Shown here one piece after another: positions 7,227-17,477 of a DNA stretch of 64,000 nt (positions are counted from its first letter, which is position 1; every line of letters begins with the position of its first letter). The stretch lies in contig CAJXPB010000003.1 in NCBI GenBank assembly GCA_913057905.1, forward strand, positions 186,001 to 250,000, written 5' to 3'. The notes below the pieces were generated by a model. It was not told where the DNA came from and made no database searches. It saw only the letters and a program-made list of their open reading frames with translations. The DNA is from an uncultured Pseudomonadota bacterium (GTDB lineage Bacteria; Myxococcota_A; Bradymonadia; Bradymonadales; Bradymonadaceae). Made by a program: the position numbers and the translations under genes.

Positions 7227-8207
7227 TCAAGCGAACGCGACCGCCAACATCGCCAGCCCCCAGCCTGCCAGATTCAGCAAGAAGGGCCTATCACTCAGGA
7301 TCTGGTCAGTCGGGCTGTGCGGATCTTCATTCTGGACGAGTTGATAGAATCGGACGATCCCGACGACCGCAAAAATGATGGTTCCCAGAAGCCATGGACT
7401 GGCAAAGGGGGTCGGTCGAGCGTGCAGCGGCTGTCTGATCATCGACTCGGTTAGCTTCGGGAGGGCGGCCGTCAGCGTCCAAATCGTGTACACGGCGATC
7501 GTCATTCCGGCCACAAAGAGCGTGCCAAACTCAAGGTGTTCCTCGCGGTACCGATCCAGGACCTTGCGCGTCCCCGAACTCTCTCCGTTGGCGTACAGAT
7601 GAAACTCGTGGGCCCGTTTTCCCATCGCCAAATACAGGGCCAGCAGAAAGGTGCAGCCCAGCAGCCAGTTCGAGACGGCGACGCCCGTGGCGAACTGTCC
7701 GGCGAGGACCCGGAGCACGAAACCGGCCGCAATGATGGTGACATCGACGACGGCGACATGCTTCAGAGCCGTCGAGTAGGCGAGGTTCATCACCAGGTAC
7801 CCGCCGACGACGACAGCCAGCCAGGGCTCGATAAGAAAGCACAGCCCGACGGTCCCGATGGCCAGGATCACCGCGGCGGCGCGGGCCACCGAGATCGGCA
7901 GGCGCCCGCTCGGAATCGGACGCTTGCATTTGACCGGATGGTTTCGGTCCTTTTCGACATCAAAGATGTCATTGATCAGATAGACGCTTCCCGCCGCCAG
8001 GCAGAACAGAAGCGTCGCCGCCAATCCCAGCGAAAGACGCTCGAGGTCACGGAATTGAAGCGAAAAGAACAGCGGCGCCAGTACGAAGAGATTCTTGATC
8101 CACTGCTGGGGCCGGAGTGTTTCGAACAGCGCCAGGAATATCGAAAGCGGCCCGGACGATTCGTCGGTTTCGGGCGGAGTTGTCGTGGAATCTGTGGAAT
8201 CCGTCAT
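7227..8207 (-). CDS. UbiA-family prenyltransferase, DPPR-synthase type
   Basis: 326 aa, about eight membrane helices. It has the prenyltransferase motif NDIFDVEKDRNHP followed by KCKRPIPSG, characteristic of the UbiA subgroup that transfers phosphoribose from PRPP to polyprenyl phosphate (decaprenyl-phosphate phosphoribosyltransferase). The opening LRPQQWIKNLFVLAPLFF is also typical of this subgroup. In actinobacteria the product feeds arabinan synthesis; in other phyla the product's use is poorly known. It diverges from the CslA-like glycosyltransferase at 8368 across a 160-bp gap, which suggests a shared lipid-linked glycan pathway. Start at the ATG at 8207, giving a soluble N-terminal tail of about 25 residues. 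Confidence 0.88.
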   Translation of the reverse strand: MTDSTDSTTTPPETDESSGPLSIFLALFETLRPQQWIKNLFVLAPLFFSLQFRDLERLSLGLAATLLFCLAAGSVYLINDIFDVEKDRNHPVKCKRPIPSGRLPISVARAAAVILAIGTVGLCFLIEPWLAVVVGGYLVMNLAYSTALKHVAVVDVTIIAAGFVLRVLAGQFATGVAVSNWLLGCTFLLALYLAMGKRAHEFHLYANGESSGTRKVLDRYREEHLEFGTLFVAGMTIAVYTIWTLTAALPKLTESMIRQPLHARPTPFASPWLLGTIIFAVVGIVRFYQLVQNEDPHSPTDQILSDRPFLLNLAGWGLAMLAVAFA

Positions 8208-8256
8208 CGTCCAGTCCGGGGGCCGTATTCCGTAGTCACCTGAACACTGCGCGGAC

Positions 8257-8286
8257 TTGTACCCGCATCATTACTATTGCTATCAA
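8257..8286 (+). promoter_or_regulatory. candidate promoter in divergent gap
   Basis: TTGTAC (8257-8262) and TATCAA (8281-8286), spaced 18 bases, lie in a locally AT-rich patch about 80 bases before the glycosyltransferase ATG. The match is moderate; the same patch could serve the prenyltransferase on the other strand. Confidence 0.25.
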
Positions 8287-8367
8287 TTCTGCCGCGTTGC
8301 GTCGACCCGACGCCCGGGCTCGGCGGCGGCTCCGTAACCGCACAAACTCGATGAACGTCAGGACACT

Positions 8368-9873
8368 ATGGGCGATTTGCTGACCGACTGGCACGTCTGG
8401 ATTCTGGGGGCCTATTTTCTGATCCTCGGGCTTCTGTCGCTATACGGAATCCACCGATACCTGATCGTGTATCTGTATCGTCGTCACGCCAGCGGCGGGG
8501 ATCCCGAGCCGGCCGACCATTTCGAGGCGTCGGACCTTCCCCGGGTCACCGTTCAACTACCGATCTTCAACGAGCGCTACGTCGTCGAACGGCTCATCGA
8601 AGCGGTCTGCAAGCTCGATTATCCCGCCGACCGACTGCAGATCCAGGTGCTCGACGATTCCACCGACGATACGACCGAGCGCGCCAGAGAACTCGTCGAA
8701 CGCCACAAAAACCGAGGCGTCGACATCGAGCTGATCCACCGTGACGACCGGACCGGGTACAAGGCCGGCGCACTTTCGGAGGGCCTCGAGTCGGCCACCG
8801 GCGAGTTCGTGGCGGTCTTCGACGCCGACTTCGTCCCCAAACCGAGCTTTTTGCTCGACACCATCCACTATTTTACCGACGAAGACATCGGGATGGTCCA
8901 GGCGCGCTGGGAACATATCAACCGTGATTACAGCCTGCTGACCCGTGCCCAGGCGATCCTGTTGGACGGTCACTTCGTGCTCGAGCACACAGCTCGCCAT
9001 CGGTCCGGTCGATTCTTCAACTTCAACGGCACGGCCGGCATCTGGCGGCGCCAGGCCATCGAAGAGGCCGGCGGCTGGGAACACGACACGCTGACCGAAG
9101 ACCTCGACCTGTCGTACCGTGCGCAGCTCGAAGGGTGGGAGTTCGTCTTCCTGCGCGATCGAACCGCACCCAGCGAGGTTCCCGTCGAAATGAACGCCTT
9201 CAAGTCCCAGCAACATCGGTGGGCGAAGGGATCGATTCAGACGGCCCTCAAATTACTGCCGCGCATCGTCCGGAGTGACATCTCGCTGGCGCGCAAAATC
9301 GAGGCGTTCTACCACATGACGGCCAACCTGGCCTACCCCTTAATGGTCGCCCTGGCCGTGCTCATGCCCATGGCGACCATGGTCCGGATTCAGCAGGGAT
9401 GGTGGGAGGCGATGTTTGTCGACCTCCCGATCTTCATGAGCGCCACCCTGTCGGTCTGCTACTTCTACTGGGTCTCCCAGCGCGAGATCGGCCGCGACGC
9501 CCTGGATACGCTCGCGATGATCCCAGTGGTCCTGTCGGTGGGAATCGGCATCTCCGTCAACAATGCCAAGGCCGTCCTCGAAGCGCTGCTGGGATACGAT
9601 ACGCCCTTTGTGCGAACCCCAAAATACGCCATCAAGTCCGTCGGCGAATCCTGGACGTCAAAGCTCTACTTTCGCCCCTCGACGCTGATGACAGCCGTGG
9701 AGCTCTCCCTGGGCGCCTGGTTTAGCTGGGCCGTAACGATGGTGGCGTTGAGTCCCGACCACGGTGTCATCGCCTTGCCCTTCCTGGCGCTCTTTCAATT
9801 CGGGTTTCTATACGTGGGAGCCGTGAGCCTGACGCAGGGACTCCGCGGAGCCGCCGCTCGAGTCGGCACCTGA
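8368..9873 (+). CDS. CslA-like family 2 glycosyltransferase
   Basis: A processive membrane beta-glycosyltransferase of the GT2 family, 501 aa. One N-terminal helix is followed by a cytosolic GT-A domain and about four C-terminal helices. Catalytic motifs are complete: DD at 96-97 (VLDDSTDDT), DAD at 152-154, TED at 243-245 and QQHRW at 281-285. The surrounding text (VQLPIFNERYVVERLI, FNGTAGIWR, EAGGW) is closer to plant CslA mannan/glucomannan synthases and their bacterial relatives than to BcsA cellulose synthase; no PilZ domain is present. It is followed 3 bases later by a second glycosyltransferase, so the two are probably translated together. The exact sugar is unknown. Confidence 0.9.
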   Translation: MGDLLTDWHVWILGAYFLILGLLSLYGIHRYLIVYLYRRHASGGDPEPADHFEASDLPRVTVQLPIFNERYVVERLIEAVCKLDYPADRLQIQVLDDSTDDTTERARELVERHKNRGVDIELIHRDDRTGYKAGALSEGLESATGEFVAVFDADFVPKPSFLLDTIHYFTDEDIGMVQARWEHINRDYSLLTRAQAILLDGHFVLEHTARHRSGRFFNFNGTAGIWRRQAIEEAGGWEHDTLTEDLDLSYRAQLEGWEFVFLRDRTAPSEVPVEMNAFKSQQHRWAKGSIQTALKLLPRIVRSDISLARKIEAFYHMTANLAYPLMVALAVLMPMATMVRIQQGWWEAMFVDLPIFMSATLSVCYFYWVSQREIGRDALDTLAMIPVVLSVGIGISVNNAKAVLEALLGYDTPFVRTPKYAIKSVGESWTSKLYFRPSTLMTAVELSLGAWFSWAVTMVALSPDHGVIALPFLALFQFGFLYVGAVSLTQGLRGAAARVGT

Positions 9874-9876
9874 CAG

Positions 9877-11403
9877 ATGTCTTCGACCGCAGACGATACA
9901 GGAGCCGCCGCCCCGTCGGATCGCCGATGGTCCCTGGCCCTTCTGGCCGGGCTGGTGCTCGGCTCCATGTCGCTTGCGGCGCTGGGCTCCACACTCCCTC
10001 CAGCCGCAACCGTCACCGCCTACGCGCTGCTCTTTGTACCCTACGCCCTGGTGGCCCGCGGCCAGGCCGGCAGCGAGAGACGCCCGGGCGCCATCTCCGC
10101 CACCGAACTCGTCGTCGCCGGTCTACTCTGTCGGCTCGCATTCCTGCCGGCGGCCCCGGTACTTTCCGATGACCTCTACCGCTACATCTGGGACGGACGC
10201 GTCGCTCTGTCGGGTATCAATCCCTACCTTCATGCCCCGGCGGCCGACGCCCTGGCTCACCTCCGAGACGCCCAGATCTGGCCGCAGATCAACCACCCGC
10301 AGATCCCCACGGTCTACCCGCCGGGCTCCCAGGCGCTCTTCCAGCTAAATGCCTGGATCGGCGGGGGGCTGACGAGCCTGAAGGCCATCTTCGTCGCCAT
10401 CGAGCTCGCCGGCGTGGCCCTGGTCTGGCGGCTCTCTCGGAGGATGTTCGGCGAGGCCCAGCGCAGGCTCGGGCTCGCCATCTATCTGCTGAATCCGCTC
10501 GTCTTCATCGAGATTGCATGGAGCGGCCACCTGGACGGGGTCGCCTGGACCCTGCTCGCCGTGTCTCTGGTCGCGTGGTGCCGCGACCGGAGCTGGCGGA
10601 TGACCCTGTTGGCGGCCATCGCGCTGGCAGCGAGTGTGGCCGTGAAGTTTCTGGCCCTCGCCGCCGTGCCGTTGATGCTCTTCGGTACGCGCGACCGCGG
10701 CAGCCAGACGAGCCCGTCGATCCAACGGGCCGTCGCACAACGCGGCACGCTCGCGCTACTGGTCCCCGTACTCCTCGCCGCCACCTATCTGCCCTGCCGC
10801 CAGGCAGGGGCTCAGAATATGGGTGGCCTCGACACCTATGCCGCGTCCTGGCGAGGCAACGACGGCGGCTACCGCGCCGTCTACACAGCGACCCGGTATC
10901 TTTTGCAGGCGCAGACGACCCCCGACGACCACACTCCCGACGGCTCGTCGCTTTATCGCTTCCCCTCCTGGGATTCGACGGCCAAGCAGTGGGGCTGGAC
11001 CCGAACCTGGCAGGGCCGCCGGGTGCCCGCCACCTCCTTCACCGCCGACCAGATCGCAGCGACCATCGCCAAGCTGATCACCGTGTTTCTGGTCCTCGTT
11101 GCCCTGAGCTGGGCGATCGTCACCCGAGCCGGCCCCATCGCCGGGACTCTGACCGTGTTGGTGACGCTCTACCTGTTCGCCCCCGTCGTCCATCCCTGGT
11201 ATGTGGCATGGCTCGTTCCCCTGGCGGCCCTGCGCCCCCGACTGGCGCCGCTCGTCTTCAGCTTCACGGTACTTCTCGGGTATGCGGCGTGGATCTCCGC
11301 GGAGGGTGGCGGAACCTGGGCCGTGCCGGGATGGATCGTATGGGTGGAGTATGGGGTGGTGGCCGCGACGGCGGCTGTCGAGGTCGTCAGCGATGAAGAG
11401 TAG
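9877..11403 (+). CDS. polytopic lipid-linked-sugar glycosyltransferase
   Basis: 508 aa with 10 or more predicted membrane helices. An early periplasmic loop contains DDLYRYIWDGR and GINPYLHAP, then HPQIPTVYPPG, the signature of GT-C-fold mannosyltransferases of the MptB/GT87 type that use polyprenyl-phosphate sugars; the paired Asp is the presumed catalytic base. The start ATG at 9877 lies 3 bases after the CslA-like gene's stop. Together with the divergent DPPR-synthase-type gene it suggests a small module for an envelope polysaccharide or glycolipid built on polyprenyl carriers. It could instead be a lipid-A or glycoprotein transferase; substrate not determined. Confidence 0.8.
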   Translation: MSSTADDTGAAAPSDRRWSLALLAGLVLGSMSLAALGSTLPPAATVTAYALLFVPYALVARGQAGSERRPGAISATELVVAGLLCRLAFLPAAPVLSDDLYRYIWDGRVALSGINPYLHAPAADALAHLRDAQIWPQINHPQIPTVYPPGSQALFQLNAWIGGGLTSLKAIFVAIELAGVALVWRLSRRMFGEAQRRLGLAIYLLNPLVFIEIAWSGHLDGVAWTLLAVSLVAWCRDRSWRMTLLAAIALAASVAVKFLALAAVPLMLFGTRDRGSQTSPSIQRAVAQRGTLALLVPVLLAATYLPCRQAGAQNMGGLDTYAASWRGNDGGYRAVYTATRYLLQAQTTPDDHTPDGSSLYRFPSWDSTAKQWGWTRTWQGRRVPATSFTADQIAATIAKLITVFLVLVALSWAIVTRAGPIAGTLTVLVTLYLFAPVVHPWYVAWLVPLAALRPRLAPLVFSFTVLLGYAAWISAEGGGTWAVPGWIVWVEYGVVAATAAVEVVSDEE

Positions 11404-11431
11404 TTGTGGGGTCCGCGTATCCGCGTCTCGC

Positions 11432-11536
11432 GTTGGACGTTTACGTTGGACGTTCAGGTTGGACGGAGCTCGTTTACGTTGGACGTTTACGTTGGACGTT
11501 TACGTTGGACGTTCAGGTTGGACGGAGCTCGTTTAG
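11432..11536. repeat. 13-bp tandem repeat with 46-bp higher-order unit (locus B)
   Basis: The unit GTTGGACGTTTAC and its variant GTTGGACGTTCAG occur head-to-tail, interrupted twice by a 20-base version beginning GTTGGACGGAGCTC. The order [13+13+20] appears at 11432-11477 and again at 11491-11536, with one extra 13-mer between, so a 46-bp block has itself been duplicated. The array starts 28 bases after the glycosyltransferase stop codon. It contains no gene. Confidence 0.9.
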
Positions 11537-11690
11537 AAGACCCCCGCAAGCACGAAGATCGATTGCTGCGCTGGACGTTCCGCAAGCACGGCGATCGGCA
11601 GTCGCCGCGCGCCGAAGGCGCGTATCGTTCCCCCCGATGCGACCGGATGGGAGCCCGGGGTGACCATCACACTGAAACCGACCAACCCGC
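11536..11690. repeat. intergenic repeat block, locus B
   Basis: On the minus strand this reads as a near copy of 6546-6670: by eye about 17 mismatches over roughly 124 ungapped positions. It is joined directly to a second module (11662-11690) that in locus A lies elsewhere, at 6776-6805. The shared module contains the hairpin GCGCGCC-gaa-GGCGCG. The rest of the gap to dnaG (11691-11806) shows no clear feature. Confidence 0.85.
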
Positions 11691-11806
11691 GTCCCGCCAC
11701 GAAAACCGCGCCCCTGTCGCACTCGCGGGTTTTGACACCTTCGAGGCTGCTGCTAGATTGGGCGACGACGATGTCATCCCCGCCGCGAGCCGAGTAGCCC
11801 CCACCC

Positions 11807-13615
11807 ATGGGATTGATTCCCGAAGAGACGATCGAGGAGGTCCTGCAGCGCGCCGAGATCGTGGATGTGGTGCGTCAATACGTGGCGCTGAAGAAGGCGG
11901 GCAAGAGCTTCAAGGGGTTGTGTCCGTTCCACGACGACCACGACCCGAGCCTGAAGGTTCATCCGGGCAAGCAGATCTACAAATGTTTTGCCTGCGGGGC
12001 CGGCGGCAACGCCATCGGGTTCGTCATGGAGATGGAGGGGTGGAGCTTTCCCGAGGCGGTCCGAAAGCTGGCAGATCAGTACGGCGTCGAGGTGCCGGAC
12101 CAGGATCCGGAGGCCGCCGAGCGGGCTCGCAAGCGGCGGCGATCGCGGGATCGGTACTTCGAGATCACGGGGATGGCCGCCGAATTCTTCGAGAACAACC
12201 TCTGGAGCGACGCCGGCGAAGCGGCGCGCATGTATCTGAAGGAGCGAGGGATCGACGCGGAGACCGCACGCGACTTCGGCCTCGGCTACGCGCCCGACGG
12301 CTGGGAGAACCTGCTCGGTTACCTGCACAACCAGGGTGTCGACGCGGAAACCGCCGAAAAGGCCGGCCTGGTGCGCTCGCGTTCGAATTCACCGGGCCAC
12401 TACGACCGTTTTCGCCACCGGATAGTCTTTCCGGTTGTCGACATCTGGAACAACGTGCGGGCGTTCGGCGGACGGACACTCTCTCAAGAGGACGACGTCC
12501 CCAAGTACCTGAACTCGCCGGAGACCGCCTACTACACCAAGGGCGAGCACCTCTACGGGCTCCATGTCGCCAAGCAGCACTTCGGTTCGACGGACTACGC
12601 GCTGTTGGTCGAGGGGAACTTCGATGTCTTTGCCCTGCACGCGGCGGGGTTTCGCACGGCGGTGGCGCCGATGGGCACGGCCCTGACGGCCGAGCAGGCG
12701 GAGCTTTTGTCGCGATACGCACAGAAGGTGATCGTCGCCTTCGACGGGGACGATGCCGGCGCCAAGGCCACCCGGGAGTGCATCCCGGCGCTGCAGAAGG
12801 CTGGACTCGAGGGGCGGGTCATTCGATTCGATGCCGCCGACGACCCGGACACCTTCGTGCGCCACAGGGGAGCGGACGCGTTGAGCGACAAGATCGATCG
12901 GGCGAACTCGCTGGTCGGATGGGCGGTCAACCAGGTCGTGGCGCCGGCTCAGGGCGACGAGGTCGAACGCAAACTGACGGCCCTCGACGAGGTCTCCGAG
13001 ATCCTCGAGGAGGTCCAGAGCCGAATGGCCTGGGACCACTACGTGCAAGACATCTCCCGGCAGTTGGATCTGAGGCCGGAATTGATGCGCCGGTATCTGA
13101 AGGCACCCCCGGGACGTCAGCGAGCTGCCAAAAAGAAGGTCGTCGAGGCTCATCAGCCCCGCGAGCTCGACAAGGCCGAACACGGCATGCTGGTCGTCCT
13201 GCTCGATCAGCCCGACTGGATCGGAGATTTTCTGGACGAAGAGTACGACGAGCTTCTCAGAGATCGCCAACTGGCAGAATTTTTACACCTCGCACACAGT
13301 CATTACAGCGAGCACGACGAACTCGCCGAAGCGATGCTTCTGGAGAAAATCGACGATCCGTCACTTCGCACGACCGTCGCCCGGGCACTGGACCCCGAGG
13401 ATACCGGCTACGATTCGGAGCAGGCTGGACAATGGTATCGGGACTGTGTTCAGACCCTGCAGAAGCGCTGGGCGACGCGGATGCTCGAGGAAATTCAGTC
13501 GGAACTCGAAAGACTCGACTTCGTCGACCAGCGTGATAGATTTGAAGAGTTGACGCGTCAGCAACAGGAAATCGTTCAGTTTCGTAACTCCTTGACGAAT
13601 AATTCGTTGAACTGA
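11807..13615 (+). CDS. dnaG: DNA primase
   Basis: Synthesises RNA primers at the replication fork, working with DnaB helicase. At 602 aa it is the usual length. The N-terminal CHC2 zinc-binding domain is intact (CPFHDDHDPSL ... YKCFACGAGG). The TOPRIM catalytic domain follows, with EGNFDVFALH and AFDGDDAGAKA supplying the metal-binding Glu and Asp residues. The C-terminal third is the helicase-interaction region. It precedes rpoD by 365 bases, the classical macromolecular-synthesis order. The start MGLIPEETIEEVLQRAEIVDV matches the family N-terminus. Confidence 0.97.
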   Translation: MGLIPEETIEEVLQRAEIVDVVRQYVALKKAGKSFKGLCPFHDDHDPSLKVHPGKQIYKCFACGAGGNAIGFVMEMEGWSFPEAVRKLADQYGVEVPDQDPEAAERARKRRRSRDRYFEITGMAAEFFENNLWSDAGEAARMYLKERGIDAETARDFGLGYAPDGWENLLGYLHNQGVDAETAEKAGLVRSRSNSPGHYDRFRHRIVFPVVDIWNNVRAFGGRTLSQEDDVPKYLNSPETAYYTKGEHLYGLHVAKQHFGSTDYALLVEGNFDVFALHAAGFRTAVAPMGTALTAEQAELLSRYAQKVIVAFDGDDAGAKATRECIPALQKAGLEGRVIRFDAADDPDTFVRHRGADALSDKIDRANSLVGWAVNQVVAPAQGDEVERKLTALDEVSEILEEVQSRMAWDHYVQDISRQLDLRPELMRRYLKAPPGRQRAAKKKVVEAHQPRELDKAEHGMLVVLLDQPDWIGDFLDEEYDELLRDRQLAEFLHLAHSHYSEHDELAEAMLLEKIDDPSLRTTVARALDPEDTGYDSEQAGQWYRDCVQTLQKRWATRMLEEIQSELERLDFVDQRDRFEELTRQQQEIVQFRNSLTNNSLN

Positions 13616-13980
13616 CCTTTACCGTTGTGTACAAAGCAGCCTCGCGACGGGGGGCGGGGACGTATATACCCAGATGGGATCCTGTTTGCTTGAAATAAAG
13701 TGTGTAATGCGTTCGTTAGGTCAACGCCGTCGGTGCGTCGAGCGCCCGTCTGCCGCCGAGGATCACCGATATTATGAACCACAGGCGCGGGCTCACGCAC
13801 CGAGGTGCGATATTCTTGTCGATCGACGCATGCGAGCACGCATTTACGTTTGAAAACGCCGACACCTTCAAACTTTCCGTATTCGAGGCCACGACTCGCC
13901 GACTCGAGCACTCGTGTGTTCGCGCGGGCGCTTCGTGCCCTCGGCTGTCGTAACTTGCCCACCCTGAAGGAGTAGTCTCG
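13616..13980 (+). other. dnaG-rpoD intergenic region / rpoD leader
   Basis: 365 bases with no supported gene. It is less GC-rich than its surroundings in two places. TTGAAA occurs at about 13691 and again at about 13850, but neither has a convincing -10 element at the right distance, so no promoter is called. No Rho-independent terminator for dnaG is visible. A ribosome-binding site (AAGGAG) precedes the rpoD ATG by about 9 bases. Confidence 0.4.
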
Positions 13981-15790
<1,810 letters not shown>

Positions 15791-15792
<2 letters not shown>

Positions 15793-15808
15793 GCCCGTCA
15801 CCGGGCTC
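15791..15808 (+). terminator. hairpin at end of rpoD
   Basis: GAGCCCG-TCAC-CGGGCTC is a perfect 7-bp stem overlapping the rpoD stop codon. The following tract (GCCTTGCG) is poor in T, so termination may be weak or factor-dependent. Confidence 0.5.
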
Positions 15809-15845
15809 GCCTTGCGAAAACAACGCCCATTCGCTAGTTCATGGT

Positions 15846-15873
15846 CAACCGGTGCCCGATGGGGCATCGGTTG
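15846..15873 (+). terminator. hairpin between rpoD and tRNA
   Basis: CAACCG pairs with CGGTTG and TGCCC with GGGCA around the loop GATG, giving an 11-12 bp stem ending 24 bases before the tRNA. Only a weak T-rich stretch follows. It could be a terminator or an RNA-processing signal for the tRNA. Confidence 0.45.
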
Positions 15874-15897
15874 ATCTCGTTTGCACGGGCGACAGAC

Positions 15898-15970
15898 GGG
15901 CCCATAGCTCAATTGGTAGAGCCGTCGGCTCATAACCGATAGGTTCCAGGTTCAAGTCCTGGTGGGCCCA
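15898..15970 (+). tRNA. tRNA with anticodon CAT (Met, or Ile2)
   Basis: A 73-nt cloverleaf: acceptor stem GGGCCCA/TGGGCCC with discriminator A, D-stem GCTC/GAGC, anticodon stem GTCGG/CCGAT around loop CTCATAA (anticodon CAT), and T-stem CCAGG/CCTGG with loop TTCAAGT. The 3' CCA is not encoded. The anticodon stem lacks the three consecutive G-C pairs of initiator tRNA, so it is an elongator Met tRNA or a tRNA-Ile whose C34 is changed to lysidine. The sequence alone does not separate these. Confidence 0.93.
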
Positions 15971-15990
15971 TCTCCCGAGATCATCGGCCC

Positions 15991-16088
15991 GTTGGCCCAT
16001 TTAGCTCGTCGGTGACGATGGTCACACCAGATACAGATAGGCTGGGCGAGGCCCCGAACGAGCAGCGAAAGGGGTACGCCGGGCCAAC
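15991..16088 (+). ncRNA. candidate structured RNA, family unknown
   Basis: Between the tRNA and the zinc-ribbon gene, nested stems can be drawn. P1 is GTTGGCCC (15991-15998) with GGGCCAAC (16081-16088). P2 is GCTCGT (16004-16009) with ACGAGC (16058-16063). P3 is GTGAC-gatg-GTCAC (16012-16025). P4 is GGGC-gag-GCCC (16044-16054). CCCC at 16052-16055 could alternatively pair with GGGG at 16071-16074. A Rho-independent terminator follows 14 bases later. It does not match SRP RNA, 6S RNA or the riboswitch consensuses I know. It may be a small RNA released from the tRNA transcript or a leader of the downstream gene. Confidence 0.45.
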
Positions 16089-16102
16089 TGCACCAGAAGA
16101 TG

Positions 16103-16132
16103 GGCGCCTGACTTCCGAGTCGGGCGCCTTTT
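16103..16132 (+). terminator. Rho-independent terminator
   Basis: GGCGCC-T-GACT, loop TCCG, AGTC-G-GGCGCC, then TTTTCATTT. A strong GC stem with a T-tract ends the tRNA/candidate-ncRNA transcript about 70 bases before the zinc-ribbon gene. Confidence 0.8.
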
Positions 16133-16199
16133 CATTTACGACCAGAATCGTTAGTAGTTCGCGCCGGCGCGTTCATCTAAACACTCCGCGAGGTGTACA

Positions 16200-16955
16200 T
16201 TGAAGGAGCAGCTAGCCCTACTTCGAGAGTTGCAGGACATCGACCTGAAGCTCGATGAACTCGAAGATCACAAAAACGAGATTCGGTCTCGTCTCAAGGA
16301 AAACAAGCGCTTTCTGGAGAAACTAGAAACCGACCTCGAGAACCAGAAGGACGAGCTCGAGGAGGTGCGTTCGACGCGCACCAAGAAGCAACACAATCTC
16401 CAGGAGCTCAACAACAAGCTGGAGGACCGCCAGAACAAGCTCCACAAGACCAAGACCGGGAAGGAGTACGAGGCGGTCGAGACCGAGATCGACGTGATCA
16501 AAGAGGAGATCGAGGAAGCCGAGGACGAAATTGAACGCCTCGGCGAAGTCATCGAGGAGACTGAAGATTCCATCGAAGACAAGGAAGAGAAGATCTTCCA
16601 TCTTCGCGAAGGGATCGCCGAAGAGGAGGCCTCGGCCGAAGAGCAGATCGCAGAGCTGGATGAAGAGGTCCAGGCTCTCAAAGATCGCCGTGAAGAGGCC
16701 CGCGGCGACGTCTCCCAGCGCGTTCTGCGCCGCTACGATTTCATCCGAGACCGCGGCGACGGCAAGGCGATTGCGCCGGCCAAGGACGAGCACTGCGAGA
16801 ACTGTTACATGGCGATTCCGCCCCAGCAGTACATCGAGCTTCAGCGCGGTGACAAACTCATCACCTGCTCGAGCTGTCAGTCGATCTTGTACTTCTATGA
16901 AGACGCCCTGAACGAAGACGAGACCGGCGAAGAAGCTGAGGCCGAAGAGGCGTAG
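16200..16955 (+). CDS. coiled-coil protein with C4 zinc ribbon
   Basis: 251 aa. Residues about 1-175 form one long heptad-rich coiled-coil hairpin (runs of Glu, Leu and Lys). The C-terminal 60 residues hold a C4 zinc ribbon, CENCYMAIPP ... ITCSSCQSILYF. This is the conserved CT398/DUF164-type family, found in many bacteria and of unclear molecular role. The start is a TTG at 16200 preceded by GAGGTG. Position immediately before rnpB is commonly seen in deltaproteobacterial genomes. It is probably the first gene after the strong terminator at 16103. Confidence 0.88.
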   Translation: MKEQLALLRELQDIDLKLDELEDHKNEIRSRLKENKRFLEKLETDLENQKDELEEVRSTRTKKQHNLQELNNKLEDRQNKLHKTKTGKEYEAVETEIDVIKEEIEEAEDEIERLGEVIEETEDSIEDKEEKIFHLREGIAEEEASAEEQIAELDEEVQALKDRREEARGDVSQRVLRRYDFIRDRGDGKAIAPAKDEHCENCYMAIPPQQYIELQRGDKLITCSSCQSILYFYEDALNEDETGEEAEAEEA

Positions 16956-17070
16956 TCGCCGAGATTCCTCGCGGAATCAGCCCCGATCGACCGCGACCTA
17001 CGAGACCGCGGCCCCGGCCGTGAGGGCGGAACTCCGGAACAACGGAGTCGGGTCCGCTGTTGTCTCGACG

Positions 17071-17470
17071 ATATCGGTCCTTCAAGACCGTCGCCGGCAG
17101 ACCGTTCCCCAGCGGGATAGTCTGCGGGAGGAAAGTCCGGGCATCACAGGGCCGGATGGTCGGTAACGCCGACCGAGGGAAACCTCCGGGACAGTGCCAC
17201 AGAAAACAGACCGCCGGGCACGCGCGCCCCTTCGGGGGCCGCTCGGTAAGGGTGAAACGGCGAGGTAAGAGCTCACCGGGGCGGCGGCGACGTCGTCCGC
17301 AGAGGCAAACCCCATCTCGATGCAAGATGAACCGGAGTCGGGCACACGCCCGGAAGCGGCCCGCTTCCATACTCCAGGTAGTCGCTCGAGCCGCATGGCA
17401 ACGTGCGGCCTAGATGAATGACGGTCCCGCGCGAGCGGACCGAACCCGGCTTACTCGGAGGACCGATTCT
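17071..17470 (+). ncRNA. rnpB: RNase P RNA, bacterial type A
   Basis: Catalytic RNA that trims tRNA 5' ends. The universally conserved core is present: GGAGGAAAGTCCGGGC near the 5' side (P4 strand), ACAGTGCCACAGAAAACAGACCGCC, GGTAAGGGTGAAACGGCGAGGTAAGAGCTCACC, and AGATGAATGACGG near the 3' side (P4 partner), then AACCCGGCTTA. The ends are set by the P1 helix: ATCGGTCCTTC at the 5' end pairs with the GGAGGACCGAT segment at 17458-17468. Length, about 400 nt, is normal. A strong terminator follows. Confidence 0.95.
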
Positions 17471-17477
17471 CCAGCTT

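Noticed and set aside
11404..13536. Open frame of about 710 codons running from the tandem repeat through dnaG
   Set aside because: It is in a different frame from dnaG, is Arg/Gly/Pro-rich as expected of a shadow frame, and begins inside the minisatellite.
15991..16088. SRP RNA, 6S RNA or a known riboswitch
   Set aside because: The GGAAGGNAGCAG-type SRP core is missing, the 6S central bubble cannot be drawn, and no TPP, cobalamin, FMN or cyclic di-GMP aptamer consensus was found by eye.
16012..16203. Small open frame starting inside the candidate RNA
   Set aside because: It has no ribosome-binding site, crosses a strong terminator and overlaps the leader of the zinc-ribbon gene.
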